A stretch of DNA of 64,000 bases from Cyclobacteriaceae bacterium (GTDB taxonomy: Bacteria > Bacteroidota > Bacteroidia > Cytophagales > Cyclobacteriaceae), in contig JAEUUG010000016.1 in the NCBI GenBank assembly GCA_016787565.1, positions 62,001-126,000 on the forward strand, written 5' to 3'. Positions 26,950 through 36,652 of this stretch are shown one piece after another. Positions within the stretch are counted from its first letter, which is position 1; each line of letters starts with the position of its first letter. Both the position numbers and the translations under genes were made by a program. The notes below the pieces were generated by a model. The model ran no database searches and had not been told where the DNA came from. It worked only from the letters and a program-made list of their open reading frames with translations.

Positions 26950-27786
26950 TTATAATAAATCTTGTGAGATTAACATTAAGGCATGATAACGGTTATTGCT
27001 CGTATTCATCTTACCGATCTCAACCAGTTTACTATTTGTAAGATCGATTGATGCCAGGAAGGTATCGGTATTGTCAGCATCATATACTATGGCATAGACT
27101 TTACCAGCATTGTCCTTAACAATATTCTGAATGTACAGATCATCGGAAGGTGTGTCATTAAATCCTTCTGGCACAAGCGTGGTTAATAAGGTTACCGTGC
27201 CACTAAGATCAGAAGAATAGATTTCCATATCGTAACTGGATACCAGTACCTGACTCGTGCTGGAGCCATACACGATACCCATACCACAGCAAATGTTATC
27301 ATCAGAAAACATGATTCGCGTACCGATCTCACCGGTTAAACTGAACTTCACTAGCCCGGGGCCGGAAGGATCCGAATCAAAATACAAGGAAGCCAGTATC
27401 TTGTTATCGGAAGAGATAAGCAAATCTGCCACGCCATACCAATCATGATTCGTATTTGGATTGAGCACCGTAGCCACCATGGTACTTGGATTAATCGAAT
27501 AAATTTTTCCTCCACCATCGTCTGCAGCTGATGCATAAATCGTTTGGTTACCAGGATTATAGATCATTGCCCGAATATTCGTCAACCCCACTTCATTAAA
27601 AGTTACTAATCCGGTTTCCGCCAACGCACCAGTTGCTTTATCAACGGTAAAAATTTTTCCTGAACTTCGTTCAGCTACAACCATCACGATGGGAGCAGCA
27701 TCGTCATCATCGTTGCAGGATTCCAGCGGCAGCACGATCGGAATCAACATCAACAATAGGACAGCAAAAGAGATGAGTTTTTTCAT
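26950..27786 (-). CDS. Lipoprotein with beta-propeller-like repeats, unknown function
   Basis: A 278-residue protein starting at ATG 27786 (MKKLISFAV); the frame is open 15 codons further, but only the internal start gives a lipoprotein signal, with LPLESC as the lipobox. After a CNDDDDAAP linker come repeated segments such as GKIFTVDKATGAL, GKIYSINPSTM and GKVYAIVYDADNT, which suggests a propeller of the YncE/NHL kind. The DDDD after the Cys fits a surface-export signal seen in Bacteroidota lipoproteins. No family name can be given. Confidence 0.75.
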   Translation of the reverse strand: MKKLISFAVLLLMLIPIVLPLESCNDDDDAAPIVMVVAERSSGKIFTVDKATGALAETGLVTFNEVGLTNIRAMIYNPGNQTIYASAADDGGGKIYSINPSTMVATVLNPNTNHDWYGVADLLISSDNKILASLYFDSDPSGPGLVKFSLTGEIGTRIMFSDDNICCGMGIVYGSSTSQVLVSSYDMEIYSSDLSGTVTLLTTLVPEGFNDTPSDDLYIQNIVKDNAGKVYAIVYDADNTDTFLASIDLTNSKLVEIGKMNTSNNRYHALMLISQDLL

Positions 27787-28048
27787 ATAATTATTTTTTA
27801 CTGTATTTATAGGTAAACAAATACACCCCATGGCGCATGCTTACGATTTATATCGGATGAAACATATCGTGGATAACACCGAAATTCAATGATAAGGATC
27901 ACGGATTTTGTAAATCTTCCTCACTAAAAATTAAAGGGCGTAATCCATGGTGATAAACACAACTTTCATTCGCAGTGCAAAACCATAAAATAATCCTTAT
28001 GTTTAAGGTCGATTCTAAACGACTTGAATACCCATAAATTTAAGCCCT

Positions 28049-28795
28049 ATGAAAAAGTTTTCTGTTCTCATGTTGTTTTGTCTTTCGTTTGCAGCGCTTG
28101 CTCAAAACAAAGACTCCCGCTACTTCGAAATGCGTACCTATCACTGTGCTGAAAATAAAAGGCCCGATTTGATTAAGCGATTTCAGGATCATACCCTGCG
28201 CCTTTTCAAGAAAAATGGAATAGAGAGTATCGGATATTTTCTTCCCATCGATACCAGTAACTATACGCTCACATTTATATTGGCTTATCCTGATAAAGCT
28301 TCACGTGATGTGTTGTGGAATAAATTTGCCAATGACCCGGAATGGCAGGCTGCGTACAAAAACTCTGAGGCAAACGGTCCGCTGGTTTCAAAAGTTGACC
28401 AGGTATTCATGAATGTTGCTCCCGAATTATCCCCAAAAATCAAGGCATCAAAAAGTAAAGATGAAAGGGTATTTGAACTACGAACATATTATTGTTTTCC
28501 CGGAAAAATAAATGATATCAATGCCCGCTTCCGCGATCATACACGGAAATTATTTGAGAAGCACGGCATGACGAATGTGGCCTATTGGTATTCGGTAGAA
28601 AGCGATGAGTCGCAGCCCAAACTGGTTTACCTCCTGGCGCACAAAAGCCAAGCAGTCGGAAAGGAATCATTCAAAACTTTTGTGAACGATCCCGAATGGA
28701 TAAAGGTCAGAGACGCCTCGGAAGCCAATGGGAAGATTGTGGAGAAAATTGAGTCGGTATATTTTAATGCCTTGGATTTTTCTCCTATAAAATAA
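28049..28795 (+). CDS. Secreted NIPSNAP family protein, two domains
   Basis: A 248-residue protein with a signal peptide (residues 1-19, ending ALAQ). Two NIPSNAP (ferredoxin-like) domains follow: first YFEMRTYHCAENKRPDLI with the partner segment FANDPEWQAAYKNSEANGP, then VFELRTYYCFPGKINDINA with FVNDPEWIKVRDASEANGK. The two copies are clearly a tandem duplication. NIPSNAP proteins are found in mitochondria and bacteria and their bacterial role is unknown. It appears monocistronic. Confidence 0.9.
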   Translation: MKKFSVLMLFCLSFAALAQNKDSRYFEMRTYHCAENKRPDLIKRFQDHTLRLFKKNGIESIGYFLPIDTSNYTLTFILAYPDKASRDVLWNKFANDPEWQAAYKNSEANGPLVSKVDQVFMNVAPELSPKIKASKSKDERVFELRTYYCFPGKINDINARFRDHTRKLFEKHGMTNVAYWYSVESDESQPKLVYLLAHKSQAVGKESFKTFVNDPEWIKVRDASEANGKIVEKIESVYFNALDFSPIK

Positions 28796-28864
28796 ACTGA
28801 CAATCAAAATACATTTGGTATCCTGAAAGACCATCAGCATACATACTCTTCTGGCTACGGAAGG

Positions 28865-29227
28865 TTACGTCTTTAACAGCTTCTTCACTTTTTGTTTCAC
28901 AACCTTTGGATCAACCGGCTTGGGCAAAAATTCATCGACCCCTAACCGGAGTGCCATCTTCACAACATCTTCGTCAGAATCGGATGATATCATCATGATG
29001 GGTATTTTCCTTTTTTTATCTGCACGCACTTGCGTGAGAATTTCATCTCCGTTCCGATGGGGCATGTGAATGTCGGTGATGATAAGATCAATGTCCGGAT
29101 ATTCGGAAAGTAGCGCGAGTGCCTGATTGCCGTCACGGGCCAGTTTTACCTCCAGGTGCTCTGCCTCGAGGGCTACCTGAATAACTTTCAGCACCACTTC
29201 ATCATCATCACAGACAAGGACTTTCAT
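28865..29227 (-). CDS. Stand-alone response regulator receiver domain (CheY-like)
   Basis: A 120-residue REC protein starting MKVLVCDDDE at ATG 29227; nine more upstream codons are open but do not belong to the fold. The acidic pocket is D7-D9, the phosphoacceptor is D52 (LIITDIHMP), the switch Ser is in MISSDSDE and the conserved Lys is K103 (LPKPVD). There is no output domain. No kinase gene is adjacent, so its partner is one of the orphan kinases here or elsewhere. Confidence 0.93.
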   Translation of the reverse strand: MKVLVCDDDEVVLKVIQVALEAEHLEVKLARDGNQALALLSEYPDIDLIITDIHMPHRNGDEILTQVRADKKRKIPIMMISSDSDEDVVKMALRLGVDEFLPKPVDPKVVKQKVKKLLKT

Positions 29228-29293
29228 AACTATTTTCCCGGATTGTTGTGGCACAAGTTAAATGGATTTGGCGAACGGAAAAAGTATACTCCT

Positions 29294-30391
29294 CTATTGC
29301 GCAACATTATACGCAACGCTTTTCAAGCGGAAATGACCGTATGTTAAATCACCCGAGCCGAGTTTCCACACGGCCTCACCATACCCCATCACTATACGGC
29401 CATCACTATTCCTATAATCACCAGCGGGTGTTGAAAATCGCTCTTTCTGCAAGTCGCCCTTACCCGTCACATAGTAACGGTCATCAGAAATAAAATTGAT
29501 AAGCTCACCCTTTGAATTAAAAAATAACGTGGCAGAAATAGTGATATTCTGATGATGAAAAGTAGCTCGCGCTGAAAGGCTGTCAATCGATTGCCACTGT
29601 ATTCGCGGGTCAATCAGCGCAGCAGGGGCCAACAAGCATACATCGTTAAACCAGGTAACCGTTTCGGCAACATCCATTTCGCGACCTGCCTGATATTGAA
29701 CACGGAATAAGGATAACAACCGAATATCCATAACGGCTACCCCATTTTTATAATGATGATAGCCGCTCACCGGCAATCCTTTCATGGTAGCCTTCATAAA
29801 AAACAAACGTGTTGGCGGATCGATTACATTGTATTGCTCACGTGTAAATGGCATCCAGGGTGATTGGGTATCGCCTCGGATTTCACCCTCAAATTCAATC
29901 TTAAAATTCCGGATTTTTGGTTTATCAATGGATCCGGAGTATACAATATAACGCTGCACAGGTTCAGGTAGTGGCGCTACATCGTTTAGCGTTAACAGCG
30001 AAACTTCTGCACCCATAGCTTGACGAAGGCCTGTTGCAACATCCCTTTTATAGTGTTGTACATACCACCACTCTGCTGCAAACGGAATAATCGTTATTAC
30101 AATGATAGCGTTCAGAATAGTTCCGGCCCGTGCATCCTGCCAATTGCCAACAATCAAAATCTGTGAAGTCATAACCGCAGCGATTATCACCATCCATGCA
30201 TAGTCAGTTTTGAGCCCATACAGGATCGCGGCTACAACAAATAACAGCGCAGCAGCTAACCACAATAAGCCCAATGGCTTTGAGATAAACCGGGTAAGCT
30301 GGCTGATCGGGGCATAGTTAAACGCTTTTGCAAATCCCATCAGGTGGATGAGCCCATGAATAAGCAAAAGAAAAATAAAAATATACTTCAT
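29294..30391 (-). CDS. DUF6544-type membrane protein
   Basis: A 365-residue protein from ATG 30391 (MKYIFIFLLLIHGLIHLMGF); 24 upstream in-frame codons were rejected because this start opens directly with the first helix. Residues 1-115 contain four hydrophobic helices. Residues 130-365 are a soluble beta-rich domain with PEPVQRYIVYSGSI, PWMPFTREQYNVI and YYVTGKGDLQKERFSTPAGDY, which matches the DUF6544 (formerly DUF6920) family. The function is unknown. It is divergent from the globin gene. Confidence 0.7.
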   Translation of the reverse strand: MKYIFIFLLLIHGLIHLMGFAKAFNYAPISQLTRFISKPLGLLWLAAALLFVVAAILYGLKTDYAWMVIIAAVMTSQILIVGNWQDARAGTILNAIIVITIIPFAAEWWYVQHYKRDVATGLRQAMGAEVSLLTLNDVAPLPEPVQRYIVYSGSIDKPKIRNFKIEFEGEIRGDTQSPWMPFTREQYNVIDPPTRLFFMKATMKGLPVSGYHHYKNGVAVMDIRLLSLFRVQYQAGREMDVAETVTWFNDVCLLAPAALIDPRIQWQSIDSLSARATFHHQNITISATLFFNSKGELINFISDDRYYVTGKGDLQKERFSTPAGDYRNSDGRIVMGYGEAVWKLGSGDLTYGHFRLKSVAYNVAQ

Positions 30392-30535
30392 GTTGGTGTT
30401 TGCGAATGATCTAATCCGCAAGATCAGTATTGGCATAACATCAGCGTATGATCTACATAACAATCGAAGATGATTTATGTCACGAGCCGCATGGCGCCAT
30501 TGCTTTTGAGTTGTGAAAGCCCAATATTGCTAGTA

Positions 30536-30907
30536 ATGGAACGTACATTTTATGATCGCCTTGGTGAAGATAATCTCCGGCTGTTAGTCGAACGGTTTTA
30601 TGATCTTGTTTTTGAACACGAACAGATTGCGCACTTGTTTAAGACTGATAAGGAAATCATCAAAGAAAAGCAACGCTTGTTCCTGACACAATTTTTAGGA
30701 GGACCTCCGCGCTATTCCGAGCTATACGGCCACCCGAAACTGCGCGCACGGCATCTTCCTCATCCGATTACCCAGGAGGATGCAGTAGCCTGGCTTTCGT
30801 GCATGTCGGCAGCGATTACGAGTTTGCCGATTGACGAGGCGTTCAAAGACGAATTGTTTAAGCGGTTCATTCAAACCGCCATGTTCATGGTAAACAAAGA
30901 AGATTGA
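30536..30907 (+). CDS. Group 2 truncated hemoglobin
   Basis: A 123-residue truncated globin starting MERTFYDRLGED at ATG 30536; the frame is open to 30470 but that stretch does not fit a globin. Features include LFLTQFLGGPPRYSELYGHP and the heme-contact segment LRARHLPHPIT with the proximal His. Group 2 members handle oxygen or nitric oxide chemistry. Its stop abuts the pgeF stop directly, with no bases between the convergent genes. Confidence 0.9.
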   Translation: MERTFYDRLGEDNLRLLVERFYDLVFEHEQIAHLFKTDKEIIKEKQRLFLTQFLGGPPRYSELYGHPKLRARHLPHPITQEDAVAWLSCMSAAITSLPIDEAFKDELFKRFIQTAMFMVNKED

Positions 30908-31681
30908 TTACAGCACCATGATGCCGGCAGCAAATCGGCCCGTATCACCTTTGCGTGCAGAGAAAAAATGATTGTTATTTTTCACCGTGCACAAATCGGC
31001 AATTTCAATTTGACCTTCGGGGACACTGAATTCCAACAACTGAAGTTTATTTGCTTTCCAGAGATCAAGTCGTGCTTTGCCTGCGCTATGGTGAATCATC
31101 AAATCACTTTCCCTTCCAAACGTATGCTGAACCGATTGAATCACCTCTTCACCAACTTCATACGCATCCTGACTTACCGAGGGTCCAATGCCGGCCAGTA
31201 AGTCGCTTCCCACTGTTCCGAACTTCATGTGCATTTCGTGAAGTGTTTTCTCTAAAATACGGGCTACCGTTCCGCGCCAGCCGGAGTGAACTGCTGCCAC
31301 AACCATGTTCTTTTTATCATACAGTATAATCGGCACACAATCGGCCGACATCACGGCAATGCAAAGATTCTTTTCGAAAGTAATCAGCGCATCGGTTTCT
31401 TGCACATCGTCTTTTGTTGTACCCGCAGTAACATGCACAATATTCGTTTGATGTACCTGCGATGGAAAAACCAAGTGGTGCTCATCCACCTGCATGGCGC
31501 TGGCGAGTAGCTGACGATTGACGCGCACTTTTGCAGTATCAGGGGTGCTGGAATAACTTAAGGTAAAGGTATCGTCAAAAGAGTACGAATTCCGATCGGT
31601 AACAAAATGACGTATCGCGGGTTCTTGAGATAGTATTTCAAATTGCCACAACCCCAGTTGATCAAAAGTCACTCTCTTCAT
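30908..31681 (-). CDS. pgeF: Peptidoglycan editing factor PgeF (YfiH, multicopper-like fold)
   Basis: A 257-residue protein of the YfiH/PgeF family, which removes mis-incorporated amino acids from UDP-MurNAc peptides; older labels are laccase or polyphenol oxidase. The metal-site motifs are ADCVPI and HSGWRGT, and the C-terminus has DLCTVKNNNHFFSARKGDTGRFA. The ATG at 31681 is preceded by TACCTTGG four bases upstream, suggesting a leaderless transcript. It converges with the globin gene. Confidence 0.93.
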   Translation of the reverse strand: MKRVTFDQLGLWQFEILSQEPAIRHFVTDRNSYSFDDTFTLSYSSTPDTAKVRVNRQLLASAMQVDEHHLVFPSQVHQTNIVHVTAGTTKDDVQETDALITFEKNLCIAVMSADCVPIILYDKKNMVVAAVHSGWRGTVARILEKTLHEMHMKFGTVGSDLLAGIGPSVSQDAYEVGEEVIQSVQHTFGRESDLMIHHSAGKARLDLWKANKLQLLEFSVPEGQIEIADLCTVKNNNHFFSARKGDTGRFAAGIMVL

Positions 31682-31685
31682 GATG

Positions 31686-31693
31686 CCAAGGTA
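31686..31693 (-). promoter_or_regulatory. Possible -7 element TACCTTGG of pgeF
   Basis: TACCTTGG on the minus strand ends four bases before the ATG at 31681; a TTG lies about 22 bases further upstream. This is close to the Bacteroidota TTG/TAnnTTTG consensus and would yield an almost leaderless mRNA. Confidence 0.38.
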
Positions 31694-31762
31694 AAAAAAT
31701 GATTTAAAAAGGATTCAATAAACACCCGACTTACTCTATCTTCATCTTAAACTTACTTTACT

Positions 31763-32803
31763 ATGATAACAGCCAAAGGCTATGCCGCCCAAACACCCAC
31801 AACCGATCTGGCTCCCTGGAATTTTGAAAGACGGGAAGTTGGACCACATGATGTTCAGTTTGACATTTCATTTTGTGGAGTGTGTCATTCCGATCTTCAT
31901 CAGATTAAAAATGAATGGTTCCCTGGAATCTTCCCCATGGTTCCAGGTCATGAGATTGTGGGTACCGTCAAAAAAGTCGGAAGCCATGTTACAAAATTCA
32001 GGGTTGGCGATCTGGCAGCCGTTGGTTGCATGGTAGATTCATGCAGAACCTGCGAAAATTGCAAAGATGGCTTAGAGCAATACTGCTCCAACGGAAATGT
32101 GGGCACGTATAACGGGCGTGGAAAAGATGGTCTTCCCACCTACGGTGGATACTCCAATACCATTGTGGTACATGAAGATTTTGTGTTACATGTTTCAGAT
32201 AAACTATCCCTTGCCGCTGTAGCTCCTCTGCTGTGCGCTGGCATTACCACTTACTCACCACTGCGACACTGGAGAGTGGGCAAAGGACACAAACTTGCGG
32301 TTTTGGGACTTGGCGGATTGGGGCACATGGCTGTGAAGTTCGGAGTAGCCTTTGGTGCCGAGGTTACGGTGCTGAGTACTTCACCTGAAAAGGAAGTAGA
32401 TGCCAAAAAATTAGGCGCGCACAAGTTTGTATTAACCACCGATCGTGCCCAAACAAAAAATGTTAAGGGTTATTTTAATTTCATCCTCGATACGGTTTCA
32501 GCTCCTCATGATTTCAAACTCTATCTCTCCCTTCTTAAGACCAATGGCACTCATATTTGTGTAGGCATACCACCAAAGCCCATTGAGGTACCAGCTTTCA
32601 GTTTACTCGATGGGCGCAAACGCGTTTCGGGCTCTTCCATTGGCGGCATTGCCGAAACCCAGGAGATGCTGGACTACTGTGCAGAACATAACATCGTTTC
32701 CGACATTGAACTCATCAACATCAAGGATATTACCCAAGCCTATGAACGGATGGTGAAGGGGGATGTTCGGTACCGTTTTGTAATTGATATGGCAACATTA
32801 TAA
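31763..32803 (+). CDS. Zinc-dependent alcohol dehydrogenase (YahK/cinnamyl-alcohol type)
   Basis: A 346-residue MDR-family dehydrogenase that reduces aldehydes with NADPH. The catalytic zinc motif is CGVCHSDLH with GHEIVG downstream. The structural zinc cysteines are in CRTCENCKDGLEQYC. The coenzyme motif GLGGLGHM is near residue 184. The sequence is closest in layout to YahK and plant cinnamyl-alcohol dehydrogenases, which accept many aldehydes. The TPR kinase gene follows 50 bases downstream. Confidence 0.93.
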   Translation: MITAKGYAAQTPTTDLAPWNFERREVGPHDVQFDISFCGVCHSDLHQIKNEWFPGIFPMVPGHEIVGTVKKVGSHVTKFRVGDLAAVGCMVDSCRTCENCKDGLEQYCSNGNVGTYNGRGKDGLPTYGGYSNTIVVHEDFVLHVSDKLSLAAVAPLLCAGITTYSPLRHWRVGKGHKLAVLGLGGLGHMAVKFGVAFGAEVTVLSTSPEKEVDAKKLGAHKFVLTTDRAQTKNVKGYFNFILDTVSAPHDFKLYLSLLKTNGTHICVGIPPKPIEVPAFSLLDGRKRVSGSSIGGIAETQEMLDYCAEHNIVSDIELINIKDITQAYERMVKGDVRYRFVIDMATL

Positions 32804-32853
32804 GACTTTGCTTTACAGCACCAACTTTAGTAGCTTACTAAATTGACACCTGC

Positions 32854-35472
32854 GTGCGAATAATATTGACTATAGTATTTGGTTGCTGCTTACTCTCTGC
32901 TTCTGCACAGGTAGGGCAGATCGACAGCCTGCGTCTGCTCATCAACCGGGAGAAAGATCCAAAGCATAAAGTTGAGTTATTAAATTCACTATCGGCCGCA
33001 TTGTTTGCCGCCAATGTTGAAAAGGCCAATGAAACAACCCTTCAAGCACTGGAACTCGCGCGACAACTAGGCGATGTAAAAGGAGAGGGATGGGCAACCG
33101 AATACCGTGGCGTCTATTTCATGCTAAGTGGCAACCTGGATCAAGCCACCGCTTTTTTTGAATCAGCCTTCGCGATTGGAAAAAAAATAAAGGATGGCAA
33201 TCTGCAAAGCCATTCGCTTACCTATCGCGGAAACGTTATGCGAGATAAGGGTTCCTTTGGCGAGGCCTATTCATACTACCAACAAGCCAGGGCTATGGAT
33301 AAGGTGATGAATGCAGAAAGCTATTACACCTCGGTGATCTGCATGAACCTGAGTCGGCTCTTTCTCGTAACCCACCGGGTTGATTCTGCCTTACGGCTTG
33401 CCCAACAAGCCTTTGCCATTCGCGAGCGACTAACGAACCCTGTTTTTTTGGCAGATGCCTACATGTTGCTGGGCAACTGTTACCGTAGTCTTGACTCTTC
33501 CAATGTGGCTGAGCAGTATTACCAAAAAGGCTTTGATGCCGCACCAACAGATCCCATTATTCAGGCTGATTATCTTCAGTACAGCGGTGAACTGTTTCTA
33601 CGGAAAGGAAACTTTAAACAAGCACTTGAAAACTGGATCAGCGCCTTGGAGTATCACCGGAAATACCAATCGAAGTATGCATTGGCCGAACTGCTATTCC
33701 GCATAGGCAATGTATGCCAGGAACAGGGTTATTTCGAACTGGCGAGCGAGTACCTAAACAACGGGTTAAACATTGCCGAGAAATCCGGCTATAAGTTTTT
33801 GACAGGTCTATTTTACCACCAAATTGCATGGGTATATTACCGCCTCCATGATTTCGAATCAGCCTATACGAATTGTCGCAGGGCGGAACAAATTTTAAAG
33901 CAGTGCAAAGCCGATTTGGAAGTTGCGGCTTGTTGGGACGTACTCGGACTAATCGAACGAAATCGAAAAAATTACGACAGTTCACTTTTTTATCATCAGA
34001 AAAGTCTGGAAATGCGACTCAGACTAAAGAACAATATCGAAATCTCTGCTGGTTATTTTAATTTGGGCGAATTTTATCTTCAAACAGGTAAACTGAAAGC
34101 TGCCCTGCCCTATTATTTTAAAAGTCTTTCTATCGATCAACAAATTAGTGACAACTATGGAATTAGCCTGAACTATAACCGCATCGGTCGACTATACACT
34201 GAATTTGGCAAGTATGACTCGGCCCAATTTTACCTAGTCCGATCCATGTCTCTTGCTGTACCCTCCTCTTCCAACGAAATTTTTCGCGATAACTATTTTG
34301 ACCTTGCCAACTTCTTCGAAAAAACCGGAGAGACTGCCGAGGCCATCCGCTATTACAAGAGGTACAACAACCTGGCCGATAGCATTTTCAGTAAACAGAC
34401 AGCTGAGACACTTTCAGCTTACCGAACGTTGTATGATATAAAACAAAATGAACAACAAATTGAATTGCTGAACAAAGACAATCAACTGGCGCGGGCACAG
34501 GTACAACGCCAGCGATTTATATTGTTTAGTGTACTCAGCGGCTCTTCAGTTCTTTTACTTGTTGCCGGATTTTATTTCCGCTTTAGTCGAAAGCTGAAAA
34601 AACTAAATTTTGATTTAGCTGAAAAGCATGAAGAAATCCAGGCGCAAGCCGAAGAACTTACAGAAGCTAACGAAGCGCTGAGTAAACTGAATCGGGATAT
34701 AGCAGAACAGAAAGAAGAAATCCAGGCGCAAGCAGAGGAATTGACCGAAAGTAACCAGAATCTGGAAGAACGCATCGAAGCACGAACATCTGAATTAAAG
34801 CAAGCCTTTAAAGAACTCGATACTTTTTTCTATCGTTCATCACATGATTTCAGAAGACCGCTTACCACCTTTATGGGGTTGGCTGAAGTTGCCCGCGTGC
34901 TGGTAAAAGACAAAACTGCATTGGAGCTATTTGAAAAGGTGAATGAAAATGCGCTCAACCTGGATAAGATGCTGCGCAAACTCCAATCCATCAGTGATGT
35001 CGGGTCGCAGGAATTGATTTACAAGGAAGTCTTTTTGAAGGAGATCATGGAGATTGAATTGGACAGCCTCAAACCCGAACTCGACAAAAAGAAAATTAAA
35101 ACAACACTATCAGTTAAACTCGAACAACCTTTCTATTCGTATGCAGCGCTGATCAAAATCATCATACAGAACCTGCTTGAAAACTCAATTGCATTCAGTA
35201 CCCCAACATCGCCTCTCATTCAGCTCACGGCCGTGGAGAAAGACCAGGAAATTGTAATTGAAGTACACGACAATGGCTTGGGTATCGAACCTGAATATAT
35301 TGAACGGGTTTTTGAAATGTACTTCCGCGCCAATGAGCACTCCAAGGGCAATGGACTTGGATTGTATATTGTGAAGAAGACTGTTCAAAAAATAAACGGA
35401 CGGGTTGAACTTGAAAGCACAGCCGGAAAAGGCACAACCGTTCGCGTATTTTTACCACACCGCTTAGAGTAA
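32854..35472 (+). CDS. TPR-repeat sensor histidine kinase
   Basis: An 872-residue sensor kinase. A GTG at 32854 opens a signal peptide (MRIILTIVFGCCLLSASAQ). Residues 40-510 are periplasmic tetratricopeptide repeats; a membrane helix lies at about 549-571. A coiled coil (575-655) contains a repeated EEIQAQAEELTE unit. H664 in SSHDFRRPL is the phosphoacceptor. The ATPase domain has the N-box NLLENSIAFS, G1 HDNGLGIEPE and G2 GNGLGLYIVKK. No receiver gene is adjacent. It may respond to peptides or protein partners through the TPRs. Confidence 0.92.
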   Translation: MRIILTIVFGCCLLSASAQVGQIDSLRLLINREKDPKHKVELLNSLSAALFAANVEKANETTLQALELARQLGDVKGEGWATEYRGVYFMLSGNLDQATAFFESAFAIGKKIKDGNLQSHSLTYRGNVMRDKGSFGEAYSYYQQARAMDKVMNAESYYTSVICMNLSRLFLVTHRVDSALRLAQQAFAIRERLTNPVFLADAYMLLGNCYRSLDSSNVAEQYYQKGFDAAPTDPIIQADYLQYSGELFLRKGNFKQALENWISALEYHRKYQSKYALAELLFRIGNVCQEQGYFELASEYLNNGLNIAEKSGYKFLTGLFYHQIAWVYYRLHDFESAYTNCRRAEQILKQCKADLEVAACWDVLGLIERNRKNYDSSLFYHQKSLEMRLRLKNNIEISAGYFNLGEFYLQTGKLKAALPYYFKSLSIDQQISDNYGISLNYNRIGRLYTEFGKYDSAQFYLVRSMSLAVPSSSNEIFRDNYFDLANFFEKTGETAEAIRYYKRYNNLADSIFSKQTAETLSAYRTLYDIKQNEQQIELLNKDNQLARAQVQRQRFILFSVLSGSSVLLLVAGFYFRFSRKLKKLNFDLAEKHEEIQAQAEELTEANEALSKLNRDIAEQKEEIQAQAEELTESNQNLEERIEARTSELKQAFKELDTFFYRSSHDFRRPLTTFMGLAEVARVLVKDKTALELFEKVNENALNLDKMLRKLQSISDVGSQELIYKEVFLKEIMEIELDSLKPELDKKKIKTTLSVKLEQPFYSYAALIKIIIQNLLENSIAFSTPTSPLIQLTAVEKDQEIVIEVHDNGLGIEPEYIERVFEMYFRANEHSKGNGLGLYIVKKTVQKINGRVELESTAGKGTTVRVFLPHRLE
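34630..34749 (+). repeat. Direct repeat inside the kinase coiled coil
   Basis: GAAGAAATCCAGGCGCAAGC occurs at 34630 and again at 34714, 84 bases (28 codons, four heptads) apart, extending with some mismatches. It duplicates one coiled-coil segment. Confidence 0.8.
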
Positions 35473-35505
35473 CCTTTTTCCCTCAGCCATTCATTAATAT
35501 TTTTT

Positions 35506-35513
35506 TACTTTTG
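35506..35513 (+). promoter_or_regulatory. Possible -7 element TACTTTTG
   Basis: TACTTTTG fits TAnnTTTG and lies 18 bases upstream of the ATG at 35532. Confidence 0.4.
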
Positions 35514-35531
35514 CGTTCAACTAAATAAAGC

Positions 35532-35741
35532 ATGGACGCAAAAGACAGCAATGGAAACATACTGAACGATGGTGATTCAGTTACACTGATTAAAGATTTA
35601 AAGGTGCGCGGTTCATCCGTTACGATTAAACGCGGCACGGTGGTAAAAAAAATCCGCTTAACAGAAGATGCCGATGAGGTAGACTGCCGCATCAATGGCA
35701 GCAGCATCGTACTTCGAACAGAATTTTTAAAGAAAGTGTAG
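35532..35741 (+). CDS. PhnA C-terminal domain protein (YjdM-like, zinc ribbon missing)
   Basis: A 69-residue protein covering only the C-terminal PhnA domain: [20 protein letters not shown], then [15 protein letters not shown]. Standard YjdM/PhnA proteins have an N-terminal zinc ribbon of about 40 residues, absent here; the ATG at 35532 is preceded by a promoter-like element, so the short form looks genuine. Despite the family name there is no evidence for phosphonate metabolism. The next gene starts four bases after its stop. Confidence 0.85.
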   Translation: MDAKDSNGNILNDGDSVTLIKDLKVRGSSVTIKRGTVVKKIRLTEDADEVDCRINGSSIVLRTEFLKKV

Positions 35742-35745
35742 TGTC

Positions 35746-36078
35746 ATGTCGCTCACCGTTACACTCTTTTATTCCAAAACCGATGACATTAAAATTACGG
35801 TAGAGGCAAGATTTGAAGGAGAATCATTGGTGATAGAAGGGTATGATATCGGTAAGCGCGTAAAAGAGTATTGGGGCGATTCCGACTACGAATACTCCAC
35901 TACCATTCAACCGGAGAATGTGCTGCGGTTATACGCCCTACTCCATCTTCCCTCCGGAGATAAAAATGCATTACTCCAGGCGCTGGCCGACAGGTTTCAT
36001 ACCAATTCCTGTTATTCAGAAATCCAGCAATGGCTGCACAATCATCAGATCCCGTACCAAGGCTTCAGTTGGGCTTAA
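35746..36078 (+). CDS. Small conserved-looking protein of unknown function
   Basis: A 110-residue soluble protein without signal or membrane segment. It has a beta-rich first half (SLTVTLFYSKTDDIKITVEARF) and a helical second half ending QWLHNHQIPYQGFSWA. Not recognised. It begins four bases after the PhnA-C gene, so the two are probably co-expressed. Codon use resembles the neighbours. Confidence 0.7.
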   Translation: MSLTVTLFYSKTDDIKITVEARFEGESLVIEGYDIGKRVKEYWGDSDYEYSTTIQPENVLRLYALLHLPSGDKNALLQALADRFHTNSCYSEIQQWLHNHQIPYQGFSWA

Positions 36079-36229
36079 CCGTCTATTGACGAGCTTCAAA
36101 TCCTGACCATTCCAAGATGAAATTTATCATCTCAATTCAAGTGTGGCAATGATCAATGTCATCGACAATAATTAGGCTTCTCCTTAACTTTTCCTAACCA
36201 ACCTGACCATACAACTTCTTTTTACTGGT

Positions 36230-36631
36230 TTGGAAATTATTAACATCACGGCTAACGATCGAAACAACAGACTTGATATGCACCCTCAACGTATTTTGGA
36301 TGCCCCCATCCTGACGTTTGATCTTAAATTGGCCACAGAACGCCTGAAGCATGAAGATATGTGGTTGAGGGAAAATCATAATTCCATCACACTCATGAAA
36401 AACAACAGGATGCGAATTGTGATGATGGCCTTAAGGAGGAAAGCTGAAATCAAACCCCATGAAGCCCGAAGTATTGTAAGCATTCAGGTTTTGGAAGGAA
36501 AAATTAACCTGATCACCGAAAGTGACACCATTACACTAAAAAGAGGCAACCTGTTAACCATACACGCCAACATCAAACACAGTCTGCTTGCATTGAAGGA
36601 AAGTGTGATCCTGCAAACCCTTACATTCTAG
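36230..36631 (+). CDS. Cupin-fold small protein
   Basis: A protein of 133 residues from TTG 36230, or 117 from ATG 36278 (MHPQRILDAPILTFD). Residues 60-130 form a RmlC-type cupin barrel: IKPHEARSIVSIQVLEGKI, then ITLKRGNLLTIHANIKHSLLAL. Only some metal-ligand histidines are present, so enzymatic activity is doubtful. It is followed 21 bases later by the universal stress gene, suggesting a stress role. Which start is used is uncertain. Confidence 0.68.
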   Translation: MEIINITANDRNNRLDMHPQRILDAPILTFDLKLATERLKHEDMWLRENHNSITLMKNNRMRIVMMALRRKAEIKPHEARSIVSIQVLEGKINLITESDTITLKRGNLLTIHANIKHSLLALKESVILQTLTF

Positions 36632-36652
36632 AATTCACTAAACTATTATGGT

